DNA from: JASFYU01 sp045046905
Lineage (GTDB): Bacteria; Bacteroidota; Bacteroidia; Flavobacteriales; Flavobacteriaceae
Direction of reading: 5' to 3'
Length of the DNA stretch: 37,031 bases
Assembly: GCA_045046905.1 (NCBI GenBank)
Contig: JASFYU010000152.1
Span: 1-37,031 of the forward strand
This document shows, one piece after another, positions 16,255 through 23,533 of this stretch (positions within the stretch are counted from its first letter, which is position 1; every line of letters begins with the position of its first letter). The notes beneath the pieces are model-generated. The model worked only from the letters and a program-made list of their open reading frames with translations, was not told where the DNA came from and ran no database searches. The position numbers were made by a program, and so were the translations under genes.

Positions 16255-16858
16255 AGACGGGTACATAAAAAGCTATTGCCATATCGAGGAGAATACGGTA
16301 TCGCTGAACGGCAGATCTATCTATGAGAACAAGGGCGTTGACTTTTCAAGTTTTATAAAATCGGCCTATAAACATTTGGATACCAACTATCCGAAGTTCT
16401 TTAAAATGGATCACCTAAGCAAGCTGGCTTTTTTAGCTGCCGACGTACTACTGAACCATGAAAAAATCAAGCCTGAAAAAGAAGAGAACATCGCCCTAGT
16501 ATTATCCAATAGAGCCTCAAGTTTAGACACCGATAGAAAACATCAAGAAACCATCCAAGACCAAGAAAACTACTATCCGAGTCCGTCAGTCTTTGTATAT
16601 ACCCTGCCTAATATTTGCATGGGTGAAATTAGTATAAAGTATAAGCTGTATTCTGAAAATAGTTTTTTTATCTTTGACCACTTTAATCCAAGCTATTTAT
16701 ACGATTATTCCAATAGCTTGATTGCCGACGGAAAGGCGGAAAAAGTACTTTGTGGGTGGGTCGATTTTGACGAAAAACAGTATAAGGCATTCTTATATTT
16801 GGTTGCCAAAAAAGGTGCTATTGCACATAATACCGAAGAGATAAAAAGATTATTTTAG
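16247..16858 (+). CDS. Short ketosynthase-like protein, chain-length-factor type (ApeC-like)
   Basis: The 203-aa product matches the short N-terminal beta-ketoacyl synthase-like family seen in aryl polyene clusters (the ApeC type). The recognisable stretches are ALVLSNRASSLDTDRKHQE (about 84-102), corresponding to the KS strand and dimer contact region, and SVFVYTLPNICMGEI, corresponding to the segment before the nucleophile elbow. The protein has no active-site Cys motif and no C-terminal KS half with the two histidines. It is therefore a non-catalytic partner, probably pairing with one of the three KS enzymes to set chain length. It overlaps the methyltransferase by 8 bp and precedes an ACP by 5 bp. 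Confidence 0.72.
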   Translation: MGKDGYIKSYCHIEENTVSLNGRSIYENKGVDFSSFIKSAYKHLDTNYPKFFKMDHLSKLAFLAADVLLNHEKIKPEKEENIALVLSNRASSLDTDRKHQETIQDQENYYPSPSVFVYTLPNICMGEISIKYKLYSENSFFIFDHFNPSYLYDYSNSLIADGKAEKVLCGWVDFDEKQYKAFLYLVAKKGAIAHNTEEIKRLF

Positions 16859-16863
16859 ATACT

Positions 16864-17121
16864 ATGGGAGACATAAAACAAGAACTGAAAGAGAAAATAA
16901 TAGAGCAACTGAACCTTGAGGATATTTCTGTGGATGAAATCGCCGATAAAGACCCCCTTTTCGGGGAGGGATTAGGATTGGACTCTATTGATGCCTTGGA
17001 ACTCATTGTAATGCTCGATAAAGATTACGGTATTAAATTGGCAGACCCCAAAGAAGGCAAAAAGATATTTGAGTCCATAGAAACTATGGCCAACTATATT
17101 GCCGCCCATAAGACAGTATAA
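16864..17121 (+). CDS. Acyl carrier protein (ACP 2)
   Basis: The 85-aa acidic carrier has its phosphopantetheine site at S41 in GLGLDSIDALEL. It follows the short KS-like gene by 5 bp and is the last gene before a 431-bp gap with a terminator. The longer GEGLGLDS motif differs from ACP 1 (ELDSLD), so the two carriers are not recent copies and may meet different enzymes. Holding the aryl chain as a thioester is the expected task. Confidence 0.93.
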   Translation: MGDIKQELKEKIIEQLNLEDISVDEIADKDPLFGEGLGLDSIDALELIVMLDKDYGIKLADPKEGKKIFESIETMANYIAAHKTV

Positions 17122-17200
17122 TACGCCAGCGAGACAAAAAATCAGACCTATTAGGTTTTTAAAATCGTACAGGTCGTCAAAATAAAGCAGCTATGCGTCT

Positions 17201-17228
17201 TTGGTTCGGAACCAATGATTTTTTGTTT
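17201..17228 (+). terminator. Intrinsic terminator after ACP 2
   Basis: TTGGTT-CGG-AACCAA forms a perfect 6-bp stem with a 3-base loop and is followed by TGATTTTTTGTTTT, a U-rich tract. It lies 80 bp after the ACP 2 stop and is the clearest terminator in the window. Confidence 0.65.
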
Positions 17229-17405
17229 TGCACCAAAATCGCTAGGCCTTACTTGGCTTAAGCCTGTCATAAGAGACAGACGAAAAGCTCGTAATGAATT
17301 ATTCTGCCAATACTTTATAGCCCCCTGATATAAACTATATTGAATTTATTACTTTGTGGGTAATACCCATTTAATTATAAAATGTCGCATTGCATGAGAA
17401 GTTGC

Positions 17406-17436
17406 TTTGAGGTCTATATGAGGTAATTTATGTTTA
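17406..17436 (+). promoter_or_regulatory. Bacteroidota-type promoter for the KS 3 operon
   Basis: TTTG (17406-17409), a 19-bp spacer and TATGTTTA (17429-17436) match the TTTG / TAnnTTTG consensus except for the last base. The start of transcription would be near 17443, leaving a leader of about 110 bases before KS 3. Confidence 0.5.
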
Positions 17437-17552
17437 AATTGGTATAAATTAGCTCGAAAAAAGCCTATCAAGGTCAGGCAGGCCCAGAGTCATAAATAGG
17501 AAAATGACCATTTCTAAGTATTAAACCCACTAATGAGGATATATTTTACTAC

Positions 17553-18758
17553 ATGAGCAAAGGCATAGCCATAACCGGCATGGGAATTATCTCAGCCATT
17601 GGAAACAATGTGGCAGAAAACCATGCGGCCCTCGTTGCAGGTCGAAAAGGCATTTCTAGAATCTCTATGATTGACACCATTCATAAAGATACCATTATGG
17701 TGGGCGAGATCAATTTTACTAATCAAGAACTAGAAGACCAATTAATCCTACCCTCGAACAACAGCTATTCCAGAACTGCATTATTGGGTGCCCTAGCCGC
17801 AAAACAGGCCGTTGACCATGCCAATATCACCAATATCAATGCTTGGAAAACCGGATTAATCTCCGCTACCAGTGTTGGCGGCATGGATATGACCGAAAAA
17901 TACTATTACGACTATTTGGAGAGCGATACCCACAGAAGGTATATCCAAAGCCACCATATAGGGGACTCTTCTCAAAAGATAGCGAAGCAAATAGGCATTG
18001 AACAAAGTATGGTCACTACCATAAGCACGGCCTGTTCTTCAGCGGCCAATGCTATTATGTTAGGGGCAAGACTTATTAAATCGGGTAAATTAGATAGGGT
18101 CATTGTGGGCGGAACCGATTGCTTATCGAAATTTACAATCAATGGTTTTAAAACCCTTATGATTCTTTCCGACACCTACAATACCCCTTTTGATGAGAAT
18201 CGAAAAGGCCTTAATCTAGGTGAGGCCGCAGCTTTTCTAGTACTGGAATCAGATAAGGCAATACAGGCCGAAAATAAAAAAGTATTGGCCTACATCAAGG
18301 GTTATGGAAACGCCAACGATGCGTATCACCAAACTGCCTCCTCTGACCATGGAGACGGTGCGACACTGGCTATGAAAAAAGCCCTTCAAATAGCTGGGTT
18401 GAATGCAAAAGAAATAGATTATATAAACGCACACGGCACGGCTACGGCAAACAATGATCTATCTGAAGGCAGGGCCTTACTACGGGTTTTTGGAGAGACT
18501 ACTGTTCCTGATTTCAGTTCTACCAAGGCCTATACAGGACACACCTTGGCGGCCGCAGGAAGCATAGAAGCCGTCTATTCTATTTTAGCCCTACAAAACA
18601 ATATTATCTACCCCAACCTGAATTTTAAGACCCCCATGAAAGAAATTGACCTGATTCCACAGACCAAACTCAAAGAAAAGAAATTGAATACTATAGTATC
18701 GAACTCTTTAGGATTTGGAGGTAATTGTTCCACACTCATATTTTCAAAAAAAGCATGA
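17553..18758 (+). CDS. Beta-ketoacyl-ACP synthase, FabF-like (KS 3)
   Basis: The 401-aa product opens with IAITGMGIISAIG and has the full triad: C161 (STACSSA), H294 (NAHGTAT) and H330 (YTGHTLA), then NSLGFGGNCS at the end. It is a canonical elongating ketosynthase. The gene directly downstream overlaps it (ATGATG at 18755-18760) and encodes a KS fold without any catalytic residue. The pair therefore looks like a KS and chain-length-factor heterodimer of a type II polyketide synthase. It begins a new transcription unit after the terminator and promoter in the preceding gap. Confidence 0.93.
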   Translation: MSKGIAITGMGIISAIGNNVAENHAALVAGRKGISRISMIDTIHKDTIMVGEINFTNQELEDQLILPSNNSYSRTALLGALAAKQAVDHANITNINAWKTGLISATSVGGMDMTEKYYYDYLESDTHRRYIQSHHIGDSSQKIAKQIGIEQSMVTTISTACSSAANAIMLGARLIKSGKLDRVIVGGTDCLSKFTINGFKTLMILSDTYNTPFDENRKGLNLGEAAAFLVLESDKAIQAENKKVLAYIKGYGNANDAYHQTASSDHGDGATLAMKKALQIAGLNAKEIDYINAHGTATANNDLSEGRALLRVFGETTVPDFSSTKAYTGHTLAAAGSIEAVYSILALQNNIIYPNLNFKTPMKEIDLIPQTKLKEKKLNTIVSNSLGFGGNCSTLIFSKKA

Positions 18759-19822
18759 TGAAATCGGTTTTTATAAATAGCGTCGGTTCTATCTCAGCAC
18801 AAAAGACCTTTGATAATGCGACATTTTTAGACGAAATCACGGCCTATGACGCTACTACTATTTCAGTGATCGACCCCAATTATAAAGATTATATTCCTCC
18901 TAATGCAGCCCGTAGAATGGCAAAGGGAGTAAAAATGGGTGTCGTCGCTTCTAGAATAGCCATGAAGGATGCACTATTGCAGAATGTTGATGCTATTATC
19001 ACCGGCACAGGCTTCGGCTGTACTATTGATTCAGAAAAATTCGTAAGTGCCTTAATCGATAACAAAGAGGAATACCTCACCCCAACCTCCTTTATTCAGT
19101 CTACACATAATACCGTGGGCGGGCAAATAGCGTTAAGACTAGAATGTAAGGGGTATAACTTCACCTATGTACATGGTAGCATTTCCTTTGAGTCAGCACT
19201 CATAGATGCCAAATTGCAATTAGAAAACGAGGAGGCCGAAAATATTCTGGTGGGCGCTGTAGAAGAGACTGGTAAACACACCACACAAGTACATCAGTTT
19301 ATCGATCATATTAAAAAAGAGGCTGTCAAATCTACGCATCTTTTACAATCGAAAACCAGAGGTGCCGTTTTTGGGGAAGGAGCCAACTTTTTTGTACTCT
19401 CCAACAAAAAACAAGACACTAGCTATGCAGAGGTAGTCGCAGTTGATACCTACAATACCTTATCTAAAGAAAATACATCGCAAGCCATCATGGCATTTTT
19501 GAAAGAAAACGGACTGCACCCAAATGACATTGATATTGTTATTCTCGGCAATAATGGTGATGTAAACTATGATACATATTACCAAGGTTTGAGTACTGGT
19601 CTATTCAAAAACACCCAACAGCTCTATTACAAACATCTTTGTGGAGAATTCTACACAGCCTCATCTTTTGGCTTTTGGCTGGCCTCAAAAATACTAAAAC
19701 ACCAATTGGTCCCAGAGGTTGTAAAACTCAACAATATAACCGCCAAAAACCGCAAGCTTATTCTATTGTACAACCAGTATAGGGGAGAAAACCATAGCTT
19801 CACCTTAGTTCGAAAATGCTAA
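18755..19822 (+). CDS. Catalytically dead ketosynthase homologue, chain-length-factor-like
   Basis: The 355-aa product follows the thiolase fold of KS enzymes along its length, but all three catalytic positions are changed. The Cys elbow aligns as HGSISFESAL (S142 at the Cys position), the first His motif as LGNNGD (N267) and the second as LCGEFYTASSFG (E298). It should not condense acyl chains. A start at ATG 18755 or 18758 overlaps the KS 3 stop, so it is translated with an intact KS and very likely pairs with it to set chain length or shape the tunnel. It ends 7 bp inside the next gene. A decarboxylase role for a Cys-less KS is possible but unlikely with both histidines gone. Confidence 0.85.
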   Translation: MMKSVFINSVGSISAQKTFDNATFLDEITAYDATTISVIDPNYKDYIPPNAARRMAKGVKMGVVASRIAMKDALLQNVDAIITGTGFGCTIDSEKFVSALIDNKEEYLTPTSFIQSTHNTVGGQIALRLECKGYNFTYVHGSISFESALIDAKLQLENEEAENILVGAVEETGKHTTQVHQFIDHIKKEAVKSTHLLQSKTRGAVFGEGANFFVLSNKKQDTSYAEVVAVDTYNTLSKENTSQAIMAFLKENGLHPNDIDIVILGNNGDVNYDTYYQGLSTGLFKNTQQLYYKHLCGEFYTASSFGFWLASKILKHQLVPEVVKLNNITAKNRKLILLYNQYRGENHSFTLVRKC

Positions 19823-20592
19823 AGTTCGGCGCCATAACCGCATTAGCTTTATTTTCGGCCCTTGTATTATTATTGGCTAATACGTTCTTATTAATATCAC
19901 TTTGGTGGTGCGCTCTACCTCTATTGATTTGGTGCCTTCTAACCCTAATAGGCTCATTTTTTATCAGACTCGACTATTATTTTAAATCATTTCACGCTAA
20001 CAAAAATAGCACAAGAAATCAGGTCGCCATCACCTTTGATGACGGGCCACATCCAACATTTACGCCTAAAGTTTTAACACTTTTAAATCAGTACGATGCA
20101 AAGGCAACTTTTTTCTGTATCGGTAAAAATGCAGCGAAATTTCCTGAACTATTGAAAGAAATAATCACCGACGGTCATACCATCGGTAACCATACCTATA
20201 CCCATTCCAATGCCTTCGGTTTTTTTAGCACCAAAAAAGTAACCGCCGAATTACAAAAGACCATGGCGGTCGTCAAGGAAGTCTCAGGCAAGAAAATGAA
20301 CTTATATCGCCCCGCCTTTGGCGTCACAAACCCCAACATAAAAAGGGCGGTAAAAGCAACGGGCTTGCAATCGATAGGCTGGAGCATTCGTTCCTTGGAC
20401 ACCACAAAACTGTCACAAGAAACCATCTTGAACCGAATTACCACTAGTATTTCAAAGGGTGATATTATTCTCTTACACGATACCAATGCAAAAACCATAG
20501 CCGTTCTGGAACAGTTATTGCTATTTTTGCAGCAGAATAACTTACAATCGGTCACTATTGATCAACTATTGAATATCGAAGCATATGCCTAA
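19816..20592 (+). CDS. Membrane-anchored polysaccharide deacetylase (NodB domain)
   Basis: The 258-aa product has two N-terminal membrane segments (about 5-52) and then a NodB-type carbohydrate esterase 4 domain. The metal site is complete: D75-D76 in TFDDGPH and H126/H130 in NHTYTH. A later RPAFG motif (about 172) and LLHD motif fit the family. The catalytic domain probably faces the periplasm. Enzymes of this family remove N-acetyl groups from sugars, so its place among pigment genes is unexpected. It may modify an envelope glycan that holds or passes the pigment, or act on a different acyl bond. It overlaps its neighbours by 7 and 8 bp, so it belongs to the operon. Confidence 0.88.
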   Translation: MLKFGAITALALFSALVLLLANTFLLISLWWCALPLLIWCLLTLIGSFFIRLDYYFKSFHANKNSTRNQVAITFDDGPHPTFTPKVLTLLNQYDAKATFFCIGKNAAKFPELLKEIITDGHTIGNHTYTHSNAFGFFSTKKVTAELQKTMAVVKEVSGKKMNLYRPAFGVTNPNIKRAVKATGLQSIGWSIRSLDTTKLSQETILNRITTSISKGDIILLHDTNAKTIAVLEQLLLFLQQNNLQSVTIDQLLNIEAYA

Positions 20593-21202
20593 GCTTGTTT
20601 GCCTCTTGTTATTTTCAGTCGTTACACTAAGTGGGCAAACCAAAATGAGTGATGTAGAGGCGCAGGCCCTTGAGGCAAAGGTCAAAAACCTAGCTGCTAC
20701 CATAGAAACCATCAGCAGTGATTTTACACAATACAAACATCTTGATTTCCTATCGAATGATATTGAGTCAACCGGAAAACTTTTGTTCAAGGCCCCGAAT
20801 ATGGTCAAATGGGAATATGTAAAGCCTTATGCCTATTCAGTTTTATTTAAAAAAGAAACACTCTATATCAATAATGAAGGAGACAAAAGCAATGTAGATA
20901 TCGGCAGTAATAAACTCTTTAAACAACTGAACAGCTTGATTGCCGATAGCATAAAGGGTGATATGTTCAATGCAGATGAATTCAATATAACATACTTCAC
21001 AAATAAGGCAGATAGCGAAGTGCATTTTGCGCCAAAGGACACCAATTTTTCGAAATATATAAAGGCCTTCCACCTTACTTTCAATGCGAAGGGCGAAGTT
21101 ATTATCGTGAAGATGGTAGAGCCGTCAGATGATTATACACAGATAGTTTTTTCGAATCGAAAAGTGAACCAAACCCTAGACGATGCGATATTTGCTCATT
21201 AG
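20585..21202 (+). CDS. LolA-like periplasmic carrier protein
   Basis: The 205-aa product has a signal peptide (cleavage near residue 18, TLSGQ) and a LolA-like fold: an N-terminal helix with TIETISSDFTQYKHL, then strands such as STGKLLFKAPNMVKWEYVKP, which is the typical LolA core. LolA proteins carry lipid-linked molecules through the periplasm. Aryl polyene and flexirubin clusters often contain such a protein, and here the next gene encodes a lipoprotein. The likely role is moving the pigment, or a lipidated intermediate, to the outer membrane. It is a cluster-specific copy rather than the housekeeping LolA. Confidence 0.88.
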   Translation: MPKLVCLLLFSVVTLSGQTKMSDVEAQALEAKVKNLAATIETISSDFTQYKHLDFLSNDIESTGKLLFKAPNMVKWEYVKPYAYSVLFKKETLYINNEGDKSNVDIGSNKLFKQLNSLIADSIKGDMFNADEFNITYFTNKADSEVHFAPKDTNFSKYIKAFHLTFNAKGEVIIVKMVEPSDDYTQIVFSNRKVNQTLDDAIFAH

Positions 21203-21788
21203 TATTGCCTTGCTCCTTGTTTCCTGTGGTACCTATTCAAAAAGGAACCATTTTAAAGAATCGTTTTCCTCAACGAGTATAATTACGAATCCTTATTTTT
21301 CAGATACCTCTAAAGATTATGTCTACAAGGCTGATATCAGCTTGTACAATAGAAGTTTTAGTGGCCTGTTTATTGTCAAAAAAATAGGATATGACCATCA
21401 TCGTTTGGTTTTTACTACTGAAATGGGGAATACGATATTTGATTTTTCCTTTGAGGGTCGAAATTTTAAAATCAATACTATTTTGGAGGGGATGAACAAA
21501 AAAATCATCACCAACGTCCTACGAAAAGATTTTAAGATACTGTTACAAGAAAATATAAGAGTAAAAAAAACCTACTCATTGGGGGATACTCTTATTTTTG
21601 AAACCGGTATAGACCGTGAAAAATACTACTATTTCAAAGCGGGCAAGCAATTGCAGAAAATTATTTATACAAACAATCGAAAAGAAAAGGCAGCATTCAT
21701 GTTTTCTAATTTAAATGAAGGTTTTGCTAAAAATATACAGATATTGCACAAGAACATCAAGCTTTCAATCACTTTAAAGGCCATTTGA
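21183..21788 (+). CDS. Outer-membrane lipoprotein, possible LolB-like partner
   Basis: The 201-aa product has a lipoprotein signal with lipobox LLVSC (Cys 15) followed by GTYSKRN. The mature part is rich in beta strands, as in the LolA/LolB fold, but I cannot assign a family with certainty. It overlaps the LolA-like gene by 20 bp, the tightest link in this part of the operon, which suggests the two work as carrier and acceptor. No catalytic motif is seen. Confidence 0.78.
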   Translation: MRYLLISIALLLVSCGTYSKRNHFKESFSSTSIITNPYFSDTSKDYVYKADISLYNRSFSGLFIVKKIGYDHHRLVFTTEMGNTIFDFSFEGRNFKINTILEGMNKKIITNVLRKDFKILLQENIRVKKTYSLGDTLIFETGIDREKYYYFKAGKQLQKIIYTNNRKEKAAFMFSNLNEGFAKNIQILHKNIKLSITLKAI

Positions 21789-21789
21789 C

Positions 21790-22386
21790 ATGAAAAAAAA
21801 ACTGACACTACTTCTCTTTTTTGTGTTTTCGATACTTGTCTTCGCACAAAAAAAGATACGACCGGGACTACGCTTAGGGCTCAATGTAGCAAACATATCA
21901 AATACAATCCTTGAGGATAAAATAGGGGCCAATGCGGGTGTTTTTGTGGATATTCGATTCTCAGATTTTTATACCATGCAACCTGAACTCATATATTCAA
22001 TGCAAGGGGGTAAATCAACTTTCGAAAACACCGAGGACTTGAATATCAACTACCTTTCAATCGGCCTTGTCAACAAATTTTATATAATCCCCCGCCAAGG
22101 GCTTCATCTTCTACTGGGTGCTAGTTTTGATTTTGATTTTGAAAATAATATCATCAACGTAATCAACGGCAGCAACGACTCAGAAGTCACGCCCTTTGAC
22201 CTCTCTGTTTTAATGGGGATAGGGTATGAATTTGATTTTGGATTAATTATAGAAGCTCGCTACAAACAAGGATTGCTAAATATTGATCTATTCCGAGACA
22301 ATTTTGACTCAGAATTTTATGATGGGGAAGAAAACAACCTCAACACCGTTTTCCAATTTGGGCTTGCCTATAAATTCGATATATAA
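21790..22386 (+). CDS. Outer-membrane beta-barrel protein, porin family (OMP_b-brl_2-like)
   Basis: The 198-aa product has a signal peptide (MKKKLTLLLFFVFSILVFAQ, cleaved after AQ). After it come amphipathic strands such as IRPGLRLGLNVANIS and QPELIYSMQGGKSTF, and a C-terminal strand ending in YKFDI. This is the usual layout of small eight-strand Bacteroidota barrels. It starts 1 bp after the lipoprotein stop. It may help pigment seating in the outer membrane, but members of this family occur in many contexts. Confidence 0.85.
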   Translation: MKKKLTLLLFFVFSILVFAQKKIRPGLRLGLNVANISNTILEDKIGANAGVFVDIRFSDFYTMQPELIYSMQGGKSTFENTEDLNINYLSIGLVNKFYIIPRQGLHLLLGASFDFDFENNIINVINGSNDSEVTPFDLSVLMGIGYEFDFGLIIEARYKQGLLNIDLFRDNFDSEFYDGEENNLNTVFQFGLAYKFDI

Positions 22387-22440
22387 GCATATAAAAAAGT
22401 TTTTTTAATACAGCACCGACTAAATAACGTGGAAGAAATT

Positions 22441-22809
22441 ATGCTCATAGAAGGACTATATACAATACAAGATTTTACACAAATCGAAGAAACCGTTACC
22501 GCCACCATAAAACTACACAAGGAGCATGCCATTTTTAAGGGGCATTTTCCAGGTAACCCAGTGATGCCAGGTGTTTGTATGATTCAAATAATCAAAGAAC
22601 TTACCGAACAGGCTGTTGCAAAAGATTTGTTTTTATCGACCTCCTCCAATATAAAATTTATGGCGATTATAAACCCCGATAAAAATGATACTTTGGTCTT
22701 GACATTGAATATTATCGAGACAGAGAACGAGGTAAAAGTAAAAAACACCACCACTTTCGAAGACACCTTGGCATTAAAATTGAGTGCTACTTTTAAAATA
22801 ATGGATTAA
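22441..22809 (+). CDS. FabZ-like hotdog dehydratase with His motif but Gln in place of catalytic Glu
   Basis: The 122-aa hotdog protein has the classical FabZ motif HFPGNPVMPGV with the catalytic H35. The acidic partner that follows in FabZ (PGVLILE) is replaced by glutamine, Q49 in PGVCMIQ. ATG 22441 is the first ATG; a GTG at 22429 would add four residues. It is cut off from the ApeP-like pair by more than 12 kb but lies in the same cluster. It probably dehydrates 3-hydroxyacyl-ACP, either alone through a variant site or in a mixed dimer. The next gene abuts directly. Confidence 0.82.
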   Translation: MLIEGLYTIQDFTQIEETVTATIKLHKEHAIFKGHFPGNPVMPGVCMIQIIKELTEQAVAKDLFLSTSSNIKFMAIINPDKNDTLVLTLNIIETENEVKVKNTTTFEDTLALKLSATFKIMD

Positions 22810-23298
22810 ATGAAGGCTTTGGTTCTTATCGTATTTTTTGTTTCGTCTCTTACAGTTGTTCCTGACCTATCTCAAATTCGAACAGCCTATACAAATGCAT
22901 CAGATAGCGAGAAAATCACTAATCAATTGTTTGATGATCTTTCTTCGGTCGACAAAAAAGACAATGAAATTCTTATCGCCTATAAGGGGGCTGTTTCTAC
23001 ATTAAAAGCCAAATATGCCAAGGGAATAAAAACAAAAAAAGACTATTTTAAGACCGGAGCCGAGCTTATCGAGCATGCGGTACGGGCAAAGCCTAGAGAT
23101 ATAGAGATTCGATGTATTCGTCTGAGTGTTCAAGAAAATTCGCCCAAGGTGGTTCGATATAAAAATAATATCGAGGATGATAAAGAATTCATTTTAGAGA
23201 ACTACAGACATGTTTCTTCGAAGGAAGTTCGTGAGTTCATTAAAAATTATGTCTTACAGTCTTCAGTTTTTGAGCTTGCTGAAAAGCAGTTGTTTTAG
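22810..23298 (+). CDS. Small exported protein of unknown function
   Basis: The 162-aa product has a short hydrophobic signal-like N-terminus (about 2-18). The rest is a mainly helical, charged body with no cysteine nucleophile or catalytic motif I recognise. It starts directly after the dehydratase stop and ends the unit just before the promoter of the next one. Conserved proteins of this kind occur in related pigment clusters, as far as I recall. A periplasmic accessory role is a guess. Confidence 0.72.
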   Translation: MKALVLIVFFVSSLTVVPDLSQIRTAYTNASDSEKITNQLFDDLSSVDKKDNEILIAYKGAVSTLKAKYAKGIKTKKDYFKTGAELIEHAVRAKPRDIEIRCIRLSVQENSPKVVRYKNNIEDDKEFILENYRHVSSKEVREFIKNYVLQSSVFELAEKQLF

Positions 23299-23319
23299 CT
23301 TCTCCATTCCGTATCTTTG
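23290..23319 (+). promoter_or_regulatory. Strong Bacteroidota-type promoter before GT2-MMPL operon
   Basis: TTG (23290-23292), a 19-bp spacer and TATCTTTG (23312-23319) match the TTG-N19-TAnnTTTG consensus fully. The -33 element lies in the last codons of the upstream gene. Transcription would begin near 23325, giving a leader of about 210 bases in which I see no gene. Confidence 0.6.
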
Positions 23320-23533
23320 TCAAGAAAATAGAGTATTCCTAAAAAGTAGTCCACCGTATTTGCAATTTCGATAGCATTCGAGAAAAGCGATTTGCTCGTG
23401 GGTGTTTCAAATAGATGAATTACTTCGCCTTAGCTATCGCCACGCCTGTAATGACACTATAAGAATGACTTTTCAGAAACCTCTTTCAATTATATATTAG
23501 GTGCCTTTCATTAACCCTACCATCACTGAAACC

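Larger units (their letters stand above)
17122..17552. other. 431-bp non-coding gap between ACP 2 and KS 3
   Basis: I see no convincing gene here. The gap holds a good intrinsic terminator (17201-17228), a weaker hairpin ACCT-ATT-AGGT followed by T5 near 17145-17160, and a 10-bp palindrome GGCTTAAGCC (17255-17264). It also holds a CTGTC...GACAG inverted repeat (17264-17279) and a promoter candidate (17406-17436). It probably divides the cluster into separate transcription units. Confidence 0.6.
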
